Shown piece by piece: positions 24,890 to 33,136 of a stretch of DNA of 64,000 nucleotides. This DNA is from Parasediminibacterium sp046546515 (GTDB taxonomy: Bacteria; Bacteroidota; Bacteroidia; Chitinophagales; Chitinophagaceae). Position 1 is the first letter of the stretch; the number at the start of each line of letters is the position of its first letter. Position numbers and translations under genes: made by a program. The stretch lies in NCBI RefSeq assembly GCF_046546515.1, contig NZ_JBKHKJ010000028.1, forward strand, positions 9,225 through 73,224, written 5' to 3'. A model generated the notes under the pieces. It worked only from the letters and a program-made list of their open reading frames with translations, was not told the origin of the DNA and did not search any database.

Positions 24890-24932
24890 ATTCTGCTTGG
24901 TAAGTAAAAAATTATTACTCACCAAGCAGAAT
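24890..24932 (-). terminator. Hairpin terminator of the glycosidase/FGE gene
   Basis: ATTCTGCTTGGTAAGTAA (24890-24907) and TTACTCACCAAGCAGAAT (24915-24932) form an 11-12 bp perfect stem plus more pairs. It begins directly after the minus-strand TAG stop and is followed on that strand by GCTTTTT. Confidence 0.8.
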
Positions 24933-27524
24933 CTATTGCATACATCTAAACCCCAATGTTGAAGCCCTGTCTATGCCTTCGTACATTAAAAAATACTTGC
25001 AATGAAAATCAATGGGCTGCTTGCCACCTGGTGCCAATTTGAAGTAAGATGTGCCGCCGCCAAAGTACCAACGGGATGTTTTTAGCTGCCAACTTTCGCA
25101 ACCGCCACGCAGGGTTATAAACCTGTTGTAGCCATCATTCCTTTCGCTTTCATTCCATTCCCAAACTTTGTTGAAAACAAACTTGTCACCTTGCGTTTCT
25201 GCGGCGGCTTGCCACTCCCATTCGGTGGGCAGCCGCATGCCTGCCCATGCTGCATAGGCCCTTGCATCTTCCAAAGACACATACACAACTGGCAAATTCT
25301 TTAGTGCATGGGGGCAGGTTTTACCGTTCCAGTGTTTTAAAAAATTATCGGTATTGGCAGGTTTGTAGTTAGATTGTAATAGGAACGCTTCAAATTCGCC
25401 ATTGGTAACCACTTTGGGCATGATGCTAAAACTGGGCAATGCAATATGCTGGTGGTGGATAATGAAATTGTATCCATTTTCTTTAACATACTTATAATCG
25501 GTTTCTTTAACCGCATCCTCATCAGGGTAACAATCACCTTCCCTTTGTGCATGTTTTACGGTAAAATTATAGTTGCCACCCTTTATTTGCAATAATTGTT
25601 GATGGCTATTGGCGGTGGCGGGGCTTGCAATTTCAGGAGGCAGTTTGGCATATTTAATAGATAAGACCTTGGCATACTCATCGGTAAGCGGCAAGGATGT
25701 TGTTTGTTCAATGTGTTGCTTTTCAAGCAATGCCAAGATGGGTTTTGAAGGGGTGTTTTTTAAGCCCAGCACACAGCCCAGCCTGTCAATATTTAAACTA
25801 ATCTTTCCATTGTCAACAAGCAATTTTTCACCAGTCCACAAATCGAAATATTGCGTGTACGCTTTATCTACCTCTAATTGAACGGTAACATTGCCCAAAG
25901 CAGTATTGGCCACCACGTTCCATATTCTAATGTCGCTATTTTCCCAAGAAGAGGCGTTTACTGTTGAGTTATTGGTTGGCAAGTAAGGCTTCCATGAATC
26001 GGAAGTATATAGGAGATTAAATTGCTGCCAAATGGCGTTCATTTTACGGATTGTTTGCCTGTCTTTTGCATTCCATTTGTTCATAATACCAAAAATATTT
26101 TCCCAAACGATAATGCCCTGCCCGTTTATCCAGGTAAATGCCATATCATTTTGTCGATTGGTGGCAAAACGGTTTATTCGCAGTTGCATGTGGTCCGGGA
26201 TAATCCATTTTAAAGCCAAAACACCTTGGTTGTTAATTGGCTTTACGGTTTGCGCCCATGAAGTAGTTACTGCATTAGTGCCTTGGCATACTTGCAACAA
26301 TGGGCTTAATTCTGGGCCTACGGTTACGCCACGTTTGTACTTGTCCAATTCTGGTTGAAATTCAAAACCATAAGTACCCACATCCATAAAAAGACCATCG
26401 GCATTGGTTTTTCCAATAATACTAGGGAATGTTTTAAAGTCTGATGTATCGGAATGACGGGTATCCACATCCCATGGGTTGTAAATTAATATCGCTTTTA
26501 CACCATTGTTGTGAAACTCTCTCACCACATTTTTCAAAGCCTCTACCCCACCATTTGGCATGTTCCTAAAATAATCGAACTGGTTTTTTTCATCAATGCC
26601 AATGTTGGGGTAACTGTGCCAAATCATTACCGATTGAAAGCCGCCAAATTCTCGTTTCATTTTATCGCAATATTCTTTCACCTTGTACTTGGCAGCTTTG
26701 TAATCCCAAAAATCATTGTCCCAAATAAAGGCAAAGCCCATGATAAAATTCTTTTTCAGCCACTGCATTTCTGGGCGGTCGTACAATTGCCTATCAATGA
26801 CTTTGGATTTTGGGTGGAACATTACCGCCAATTCGTTGTAGCGTTTTAAACGACTAGGGTTGGTTGGGAACGACAAGCTAAGCCCCCTTACATTTACTTT
26901 TGTCAAAGCAGTGTCAACCGCTTCTAACCGCACCACTGGTACCACCGAAAAACTATCGGCATTGAACGCAGGCATTGATATTTCTCTACTAAAATTAGAC
27001 ATTTCACCATCTGCCAAAAAATAGTCTGTTCCTGAAACAACTCTCCTCACAGGGTTAGAAATCTCCTCCCCTTTGTACTTGAACTGAAAATCTATAAATA
27101 CTTTTACTTGGCCTTGCTTTACATCCAATATACCAGCTACCACTATTTTTTCTGATGGCTCCAATTTCATGGCAAAAGCTACTTTATTAAAATTTATGGA
27201 GGTTTTCTTTACTTTATTAAATATTAATTCAATAAAATAGGCAGAGGTATCATTCAAGTGTTCACGCACATAGGTTTGATATTCCTTTATTTTTTTGTAC
27301 CAGGTATCCCAGTCTTCCCCCGGTTTTGGTGGGTTGATAACAGATTCACTATGCTCCAATGTTTCCGAATATTTCCAATTGGTGGTACCATCGTACATAT
27401 CTGCATTCAACACATATTGCGAGAATGGCAAGCGCAGCAACTCTTTTTTTTGGGAGAAAGCAGTGGTATTGTATAAAAAAACGACAAAAACAATGAGTAT
27501 AAACTTCTTAACCGGTAGTTTCAT
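24933..27524 (-). CDS. Secreted protein: glycosidase-like barrel region + C-terminal FGE/SUMF1-like domain
   Basis: About 863 residues from the ATG at 27524; this start gives a clean signal peptide (KKFILIVFVVFLYNTTAFSQ), unlike an ATG eight codons upstream. The middle (about 230-560) resembles a TIM-barrel glycoside hydrolase of the alpha-galactosidase/DUF6259 kind, with FAFIWDNDFWDYKAAKY, FGGFQSVMIWHSYPN, VKAILIYNPWD, ADGLFMDVGTYGFEF and PDHMQLRINR. I cannot name its GH family. The last about 180 residues match the formylglycine-generating-enzyme fold: LPVVYVSLEDARAYAAWAGM, LPTEWEWQAAAE, VWEWNESE and TLGFRCMQ. I could not confirm copper-binding cysteines, so this domain may act in binding. 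TAAGTTTG and TAGTTTTG boxes lie 50 and 69 bases upstream. Confidence 0.75.
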   Translation of the reverse strand: MKLPVKKFILIVFVVFLYNTTAFSQKKELLRLPFSQYVLNADMYDGTTNWKYSETLEHSESVINPPKPGEDWDTWYKKIKEYQTYVREHLNDTSAYFIELIFNKVKKTSINFNKVAFAMKLEPSEKIVVAGILDVKQGQVKVFIDFQFKYKGEEISNPVRRVVSGTDYFLADGEMSNFSREISMPAFNADSFSVVPVVRLEAVDTALTKVNVRGLSLSFPTNPSRLKRYNELAVMFHPKSKVIDRQLYDRPEMQWLKKNFIMGFAFIWDNDFWDYKAAKYKVKEYCDKMKREFGGFQSVMIWHSYPNIGIDEKNQFDYFRNMPNGGVEALKNVVREFHNNGVKAILIYNPWDVDTRHSDTSDFKTFPSIIGKTNADGLFMDVGTYGFEFQPELDKYKRGVTVGPELSPLLQVCQGTNAVTTSWAQTVKPINNQGVLALKWIIPDHMQLRINRFATNRQNDMAFTWINGQGIIVWENIFGIMNKWNAKDRQTIRKMNAIWQQFNLLYTSDSWKPYLPTNNSTVNASSWENSDIRIWNVVANTALGNVTVQLEVDKAYTQYFDLWTGEKLLVDNGKISLNIDRLGCVLGLKNTPSKPILALLEKQHIEQTTSLPLTDEYAKVLSIKYAKLPPEIASPATANSHQQLLQIKGGNYNFTVKHAQREGDCYPDEDAVKETDYKYVKENGYNFIIHHQHIALPSFSIMPKVVTNGEFEAFLLQSNYKPANTDNFLKHWNGKTCPHALKNLPVVYVSLEDARAYAAWAGMRLPTEWEWQAAAETQGDKFVFNKVWEWNESERNDGYNRFITLRGGCESWQLKTSRWYFGGGTSYFKLAPGGKQPIDFHCKYFLMYEGIDRASTLGFRCMQ

Positions 27525-28193
27525 TAAAAATGGCTTTAGTACACCCATAAAAAATATATTTATTTACGTTTTTCAAACTTATTATAATAAGTCAAAACTA
27601 AAATAAAATTCTCATTCCAGTGGAATATTTCTTTTACTTCTGATTAAAATTATTGCTACTACTCATAAAATTGGTTATGCCTTTTTGCCACAAAGGCACA
27701 AAAAAGGGGCATTTCAACTCTTCACTTTTTATTCCCTTTTTTATATATCAGCAACATACATAATTGATGGTTATAGCCGCATTTAAATCTCACCCTCTCC
27801 CCAGTTATCTCCGAAAGGAGATGGGGCAAGAACAAAAGAGGGAATACTAAGAACTAAGCGAATATTTGAAATGGATTTTTTTCTTTTTTCCGCAATTTAT
27901 TTTTTTTAGAATCTTTCTTTTTTCCTATAACTCATTGATATTCAGTTATTTATGTTTTTTCAGCCGCGTTTTTTATGATAATTTATGTGAATTTTATGAT
28001 AGTTTATTGATAGTAAAATGATAGTATATTGATAATGGAATAATAATTTATTGATAAGAAACTGATAAGATTTTGATGGTGGATTATCATTTTCCCTAGT
28101 GATATACCAGCTTGTGAAGGAGCTAAAGCTAATGTGGCTAGTTCCTATTTTAATATAAAGTTGGCATGGATATGTATAAAGCCCAAAATAAAA

Positions 28194-28272
28194 ATCCTAT
28201 ATGGGGGAAATATGCCCCCATATAGGGGGAAATTTGGGATGCTCATGGGGGCATATTTCCCCCATATAGGAT
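28194..28272. repeat. Long perfect palindrome in MITE-like copy 2
   Basis: Two exact 28-bp arms (28194-28221 and 28245-28272) begin ATCCTATATGGGGGAAATAT and end in its complement, around a 23-base loop. The left arm region also folds on itself: CCTATATGGGGG (28196-28207) with CCCCCATATAGG (28215-28226). Two alternative structures therefore exist. Confidence 0.92.
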
Positions 28273-28450
28273 TGTGCTTTTCAATATCCCGTAAATTATT
28301 CCCAATTTTACAGTACATGGCGCTCTTTGTCACAGTCAGGCCCCCAAACGAACCAGTTGTGCTAGCATACGTCCTTAGCCTTGTGGCACTATTTTTAACA
28401 TCAAAATAAAAAAGTTATAATATGTACATTTCCCACTCAAAAAAAAACGA

Positions 28451-28527
28451 AAAACACGCACTTTTCACGCACAAAACACGCACAAATCACTCATTTTTCA
28501 CTCATAAAACACTCACCAAACACTCAC
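28451..28527. repeat. 11-bp array C (AAAACACGCAC-type units)
   Basis: Seven consecutive 11-bp units: AAAACACGCAC, TTTTCACGCAC, AAAACACGCAC, AAATCACTCAT, TTTTCACTCAT, AAAACACTCAC, CAAACACTCAC. It is the same unit type as the arrays in the 500-bp elements at 20407-20494 and 55224-55311. Confidence 0.88.
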
Positions 28528-28865
28528 TTATAAAAACCATAAAATGCTGTATTTCAATGAGTTATGTTCACAGAAGGCCTAAAATTTAAAATCAGGGGCA
28601 AAATACCCTACCAAACAAAGGGTGGCAATACCTCCAAAAAGGGTAAAAAAAGAGGTATCCGCACAGTAGCTCTTCTAAGGGGTAAAGTAGGTACAGCTAT
28701 TTTAGGATAAACAATTAGCGAAGTTTTGAAATGCACCCTTAAACATCGCCTGTTTCTGCCAAATAGAAAAAAAACTAAATTTTGAAATGCGCCCCAGAAA
28801 AACAAAGAAAAACTAGGTAGAAAGGTATTTAGTAACATGCTTTTTCTTCTTTTTCTTTCCTTGTT

Positions 28866-28910
28866 CCCTTAAACCTTTGTGCCACTTCGTGCCTTCGTAG
28901 CAGAATAACC
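28866..28910. repeat. Right half of a GCCACAAAGGC-type repeat
   Basis: TTCCCTTAAACCTTTGTGCC followed by ACTTCGTGCCTTCGTAGC is the right arm. The matching left arm (GCCACAAAGGCACAAA) is at 27688-27703, on the other side of MITE-like copy 2. Confidence 0.7.
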
Positions 28911-28983
28911 AAACTTTCAAATGAGTAAGCCATTATTTTTATGATTTTATTCATTTAGCCCATTTACTTAAAAGGCTTCAATA

Positions 28984-30438
28984 TCAATTATCACTTGTAA
29001 CTATCAATTTTGGGTTCAGTTTTTTTACAGCTTCAATACCTTTTGGTGAAACTTGGCTTTGCCAGCAATAAACTACTTTCAAGTTTTTTAGCGTAGCCAA
29101 TTCAAGCAGCCCCCTGTCGTCAAACTTGGTGTTTACCACATTCAAATACTCTAAATTTTGAAATTGCTTGATGGTAGCAGCACTACTGCCAGTAATTGCT
29201 GTGCCTTCAATATTTAGCTTAACGATATTTTTACAGTTTACAATTTGCTTTAACCCACCATCTGTAATTTTTGTATTAAAAAGTTTCAACCAAACCAATT
29301 GCTGCGGGATCTTACTTATCAACATCATTTTCGAATCATCCAAATTGGCATCATTCACGGCACTTACTTCCAAGAATGGTTGGTTTTGCGAAACGGGGCT
29401 AACTATTAGGTGTTCCTTTTTCAAGGCATCTATATCAGCCGATGCTGCCTCAGACACTTTTTGTTGAAAAACTACCGAAGCAGGTGTTTCTTTAGATGAT
29501 GAGTCGCCGTTAGGAGCAGCACTAGTAGACAAAGTGGCATTGCCCCCCATGGTTTTAAAATAAGCCGCTACTTCTTCTTTTTTAGGCAACTCTTTTACTT
29601 TCGCTTTCATGGAAGCACCATTGGCAATCCACCATTTTATCAATGCTATTTCTTCATTGGTTAAGGCTGGTTTTCCTTTTGGGGGCATCCTTTTTTCATC
29701 ACTTTCTGGCAAAAGCACCCTTTTTATCAATTCGCTTCCTTCTGCATCTTTTGGAACAATTACTGCCCCATGCTTGCCTCCTTTTATTAACAGCACTTCC
29801 GTATCCATCCTCAAGCCACCCTTGGTTTTAGAGGCATTATGGCAACTGCTACATTTTGCTTCGATAACGGGGGCAATTAAATCTTGATATACAACCGCTT
29901 CATTTATATCAGTGATTTTTTTATTAGCCGATTTGCTCGATTTTGAAGCTATTTCAAACCAACTGCGGAATGGCTCGGGGGTATTCATGGTTAAATAATC
30001 TTCCCCGTGTGTCATATTGCCCCCAAGGTGGCCTGTGAAAGTGAGAAGGAACATGAGTAGCAAAAACAACCCAACATATACTTTTGACATGATGGCGCCC
30101 TGAATAAAAGCAACATTGTTTTTCAGTAGCCAAGTAATGCCAGCAACAACAGCCACACTTATGCCCAGCCATTGGTGCCAAAACAAGGTGCTTTCATTAT
30201 ACCCGCCAGAGGAGGAAAGTAACCAACCAAATAAACAAGATATAAGTGCTGAAATAAAACCAAGGCAAAGCGAAATGCTTACGGCTTTGTTTAAAGAATC
30301 GTTCTTGGCGCGTATCCGTACCATTTCAAGCGTGAAAGCAATAATGAGGATGCCGATAGGCAAGTGGACAACTACAGGATGGAAATGTCCAAAAAACAAT
30401 TCCCAATCTGAGGCTGCATTTATTTCAAGTAAAAACAT
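28984..30438 (-). CDS. DUF2231 membrane domain + planctomycete-type cytochrome c + leucine-rich repeats
   Basis: A 484-residue protein. Four hydrophobic helices (about 15-145) form a DUF2231-like membrane domain with the LFFGHFHPVVVHLPIG signature. A periplasmic planctomycete-type cytochrome c (PSCyt1) follows with CSSCH (C196, C199, H200) and RMPPKGKPALTNEEIALIKWWI. The C-terminal third has leucine-rich repeats (LKLFNTKITDGGLKQI, LNIEGTAITGSS, LEYLNVVNTKFDDRGL). It is the last gene in the cluster with the NHL, DUF1501 and DUF1549 genes and is separated from the NHL gene by a heptamer array. Likely role: membrane electron transfer linked to the cluster's unknown substrate. Confidence 0.9.
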   Translation of the reverse strand: MFLLEINAASDWELFFGHFHPVVVHLPIGILIIAFTLEMVRIRAKNDSLNKAVSISLCLGFISALISCLFGWLLSSSGGYNESTLFWHQWLGISVAVVAGITWLLKNNVAFIQGAIMSKVYVGLFLLLMFLLTFTGHLGGNMTHGEDYLTMNTPEPFRSWFEIASKSSKSANKKITDINEAVVYQDLIAPVIEAKCSSCHNASKTKGGLRMDTEVLLIKGGKHGAVIVPKDAEGSELIKRVLLPESDEKRMPPKGKPALTNEEIALIKWWIANGASMKAKVKELPKKEEVAAYFKTMGGNATLSTSAAPNGDSSSKETPASVVFQQKVSEAASADIDALKKEHLIVSPVSQNQPFLEVSAVNDANLDDSKMMLISKIPQQLVWLKLFNTKITDGGLKQIVNCKNIVKLNIEGTAITGSSAATIKQFQNLEYLNVVNTKFDDRGLLELATLKNLKVVYCWQSQVSPKGIEAVKKLNPKLIVTSDN

Positions 30439-30448
30439 ATTGCAATTA

Positions 30449-30528
30449 GTGATAAGTATGAAGTGATAAGTATGAAGTGATAAGTATGAAGTGATAAGTA
30501 TGAAGTGATAAGTATGAAGTATGAAGTA
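30449..30528. repeat. Heptamer array GTGATAA/GTATGAA
   Basis: About eleven 7-bp units alternate GTGATAA and GTATGAA, ending with two GTATGAA-type units, in the 132-base gap upstream of the DUF2231/cytochrome gene. Only one orientation is present, unlike most other arrays here. Confidence 0.9.
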
Positions 30529-30570
30529 ATTGTTACTATGCTCGAAAAGGCATAGACAAGCCGCCCCACT

Positions 30571-31623
30571 TTATACCCGTTCCAATTTATAAGGATATAC
30601 TTTACCAGCATTCCATTGCGGTATATATAGGTTTTTGTCATCGTCAACGCACACATCGTGGCAATGTTTAAAAATGGGCGCCGCTTGTACCATTTCTTGC
30701 AATTCGTTATGTACATATCTTGGATAAGTGCCACCAGGGTTAGACACCACCCTGTTGTTGCCATCTAAAATAGCTACAAAACCAGAATTGGGGGTTAAGT
30801 AATGATGCACCAATGCAGACCAGCATACGCCAGTATATAACATTTCACCATCAAAAACTGGGCGGCTCATATATGCACCCGGCAAATATATAGATGAAAG
30901 ATACTGCCCATCTAAAGTGAACCGTTTAAAACAGTTTTTCATTCTTTCTGTGCAAATAAGGGTAGGGTTAGCCTTATCCCGAGTGTCCAAGGCAATGCCA
31001 TGCACCTGCTTGAATTTGTCTTCCTTCACCATACTCTCACCACCAAACTTTCTTATAAATTCCCCTTTTGCTGTGTATTGGAGTACATACTGGCTACCAT
31101 ACCCATCGGCAATGTAAATATCGCCGTTGGGGCCAATACAAGTTTCCGTAGGCTTGAATTTATCGCAATCGCTGTAGGCCCCCACATATTTTGGATGGCG
31201 TATTGTAAGCAAAATTTTGCCTTCCAAAGTGGTTTTATACACTTCCCCAAGGTCGTAATCTGTTATGTATAAATATTCTGTGCCATTTTCATTGTGCAAT
31301 GTCAAACCATGGGCACCAGTCAATTTCAAAGTCCAACTATCTAAAAGCTTACCAGATTTATCATAGATAAGCATATTATTTTTAGGTTCGTTGGTTAGCA
31401 TGAACAATCTTTTTTGGCTGTCCATTACCATTTCGTGGCAATCGTTTACCGGGTAATCAGATGGGTTTAAATTGCCCCATTCCTTGTTTACCCTGTATTT
31501 AAAATGTCCATGCCCAATAATGTCGCTGTTTGCTGCTTTCTTGGCAAGTACCGAAAATGGACGGAGCAATAACGCGCCTGCACCTAACGTAGCAGCCTGT
31601 TGAATAAATTGTTTGCGTTCCAT
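30571..31623 (-). CDS. NHL-repeat/six-bladed beta-propeller exported protein
   Basis: A 350-residue protein with an N-terminal export signal (ERKQFIQQAATLGAGALLLRP) that resembles a Tat leader but has RK where RR is usual. NHL-like blades include GAHGLTLHNENGTEYLYITD, ETCIGPNGDIYIADGYGSQYV and CHDVCVDDDKNLYIPQWNAG, which resemble peptidylglycine-lyase/SMP-30-type propellers. The His residues at the ends of some blades could bind metal. It is 35 bases downstream of the DUF1501 gene, so it is in the same operon. Function unknown. Confidence 0.85.
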   Translation of the reverse strand: MERKQFIQQAATLGAGALLLRPFSVLAKKAANSDIIGHGHFKYRVNKEWGNLNPSDYPVNDCHEMVMDSQKRLFMLTNEPKNNMLIYDKSGKLLDSWTLKLTGAHGLTLHNENGTEYLYITDYDLGEVYKTTLEGKILLTIRHPKYVGAYSDCDKFKPTETCIGPNGDIYIADGYGSQYVLQYTAKGEFIRKFGGESMVKEDKFKQVHGIALDTRDKANPTLICTERMKNCFKRFTLDGQYLSSIYLPGAYMSRPVFDGEMLYTGVCWSALVHHYLTPNSGFVAILDGNNRVVSNPGGTYPRYVHNELQEMVQAAPIFKHCHDVCVDDDKNLYIPQWNAGKVYPYKLERV

Positions 31624-31658
31624 ATTACCTTTCTACTTTTTTGTTTATGCGCCAAATA

Positions 31659-33125
31659 TTAAGCAATAAGGTTATGGATAACACTACCCGAAACATCCGT
31701 CAACCGATAACGCCTTCCTTGGCTTTTGTAAGTAAACTTTTCATGGTCAATACCTAACAAGTGCAGTACAGTTGCTTGAAAGTCGTGTACATGAACGGGG
31801 TCTTTGATAATATTATGTGCAAAATCATCAGTTTCGCCATGCACAAACCCGCTTTTAACACCGCCACCAGCCATCCATATACTATAGGCTGCTGGATGAT
31901 GATCCCTACCAAAAGCTTCTGGGGTTAGTTTACCTTGACAAAAGCTTGTCCTGCCAAACTCCCCGCCCCAAACAACCAATGTGTCATCCAACAAGCCTCT
32001 TTGCTTAAGGTCTTTTACTAAAGCAGCGGAAGCCTGATCGGTTTGTGCAGTGGCTTTTCTAATTCCAGAAGTTAAAAAAGAATGATGATCCCAACCAAGG
32101 TGGTACAACTGGATAAAGCGTACATCTTTTTCAGCCAACCGCCTTGCAAGCAAACAGTTGTGGGCAAATGACCCAGGCACTTTCACATCAGGCCCATACA
32201 TATCTAAAATATGCTGTGGCTCGTTGCTTAGGTCGGTAATTTCAGGAACGGCCATCTGCATCCTGTAAGCCATTTCGTATTGGGTAATGCGGCTATCAAC
32301 TTCTGGGTCATGCCAAGTTTCATTTTGCAACAGGTTCAATTGCTTTATAAAATCCAACGCCCTTCTCCTGTCTATTTGCTCGATACCATCGGGTGTGGAA
32401 AGGTACAATACTGGGTCTTTGCCACTCATAAACTGAACGCCTTGGTGCTGCGTAGGTAAAAAACCATTGCTCCAAGCGGCGTTGGAAATAGGTTGGTCGC
32501 CACCTCCTTTAGATACCATCACGATGAAAGAGGGCATGTTTTGGTTTAAAGTGCCTAAACCATAACTCAACCACGACCCTATGCTTGGCCTGCCGCTTAT
32601 TTGGTTGCCTGTTTGCGTAAAAAGCACGGCTGGCTCATGGTTTATCTGATCTGTGTGCATTGTTTTTACAATGCATATATCATCTACTATTTTGCCCGTA
32701 TGGGGCAGCAAATCACTGATATAAGTGCCATTTGCCCCTTGCTTTGAAAAAGTGGCTGCGGCTCCTGCCAAAGGAAAATGTGATTGGTTGCTCACCATGG
32801 TGGAAATACGGGTATTGCCCAAAACAGAGGGTGGGATATCCTGCCCGTGCATGGCATTTAGCCTTGGCTTATAATCAAAAAGCTCCATTTGCGAAGGGCC
32901 GCCACTTTGAAACATATATATGACACGCTTTGCTTTAGGCAAAAAATGTGGGTTCACCAAAGGGTGGTTGTCATCAGTAGATGCAATTATTTTTTTAACA
33001 ACATGGTCCGAAGCTGAATTGCAGCCAAACAAACCGCTTAGTGCTATTCCACCAAGCCCTAAAACACTACCTTTTAGGAATTTCCTCCTCGATTCCTGCA
33101 TCAACATTTTTTGCAAATCGTTCAT
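31659..33125 (-). CDS. DUF1501 (sulfatase-fold) Tat-exported protein
   Basis: A 488-residue DUF1501 protein, a family with an alkaline-phosphatase/sulfatase-like fold. The N-terminus has a twin-arginine motif SRRKFLKGS, a hydrophobic segment and a possible lipobox LFGC. Typical segments are AKRVIYMFQSGGPSQMELFDYKP, GTLNQNMPSFIVM, VRFIQLYHLGWDHH and DTLVVWGGEFGRTSFCQG, followed by GRDHHPAAYSIWMAGGGVKSGFVHGETDDF. It almost always accompanies DUF1549/DUF1553 proteins, and here it is 11 bases downstream of one. The reaction is not established. Confidence 0.93.
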   Translation of the reverse strand: MNDLQKMLMQESRRKFLKGSVLGLGGIALSGLFGCNSASDHVVKKIIASTDDNHPLVNPHFLPKAKRVIYMFQSGGPSQMELFDYKPRLNAMHGQDIPPSVLGNTRISTMVSNQSHFPLAGAAATFSKQGANGTYISDLLPHTGKIVDDICIVKTMHTDQINHEPAVLFTQTGNQISGRPSIGSWLSYGLGTLNQNMPSFIVMVSKGGGDQPISNAAWSNGFLPTQHQGVQFMSGKDPVLYLSTPDGIEQIDRRRALDFIKQLNLLQNETWHDPEVDSRITQYEMAYRMQMAVPEITDLSNEPQHILDMYGPDVKVPGSFAHNCLLARRLAEKDVRFIQLYHLGWDHHSFLTSGIRKATAQTDQASAALVKDLKQRGLLDDTLVVWGGEFGRTSFCQGKLTPEAFGRDHHPAAYSIWMAGGGVKSGFVHGETDDFAHNIIKDPVHVHDFQATVLHLLGIDHEKFTYKSQGRRYRLTDVSGSVIHNLIA

Positions 33126-33136
33126 ATAAAAGGGTT

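Larger units (their letters stand above)
27706..28794. mobile_element. MITE-like dispersed element, copy 2, with internal insertion
   Basis: Collinear with copy 1 (9293-9889) from the left end GGGGCATTTCAACTCTTCAC through the TTGATAAT block and palindrome to about 28275, and again at the right end (28750-28794; TGCCAAATAG... GAAATGCGCCCC). In between, about 470 bases absent from copy 1 carry an 11-bp array (28451-28527). That insert ends in GCGAAGTTTTGAAATGCACC (about 28718-28737), another copy of the terminal repeat, so a second related element may be nested here. Flanks are the split arms of a GCCACAAAGGC-type repeat. No gene is supported in the whole 1.46-kb gap. Confidence 0.7.

Noticed and set aside
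28451..28527. Possible CRISPR array
   Set aside because: The units are 11 bp and contiguous with no spacers, and no cas gene is in the window.
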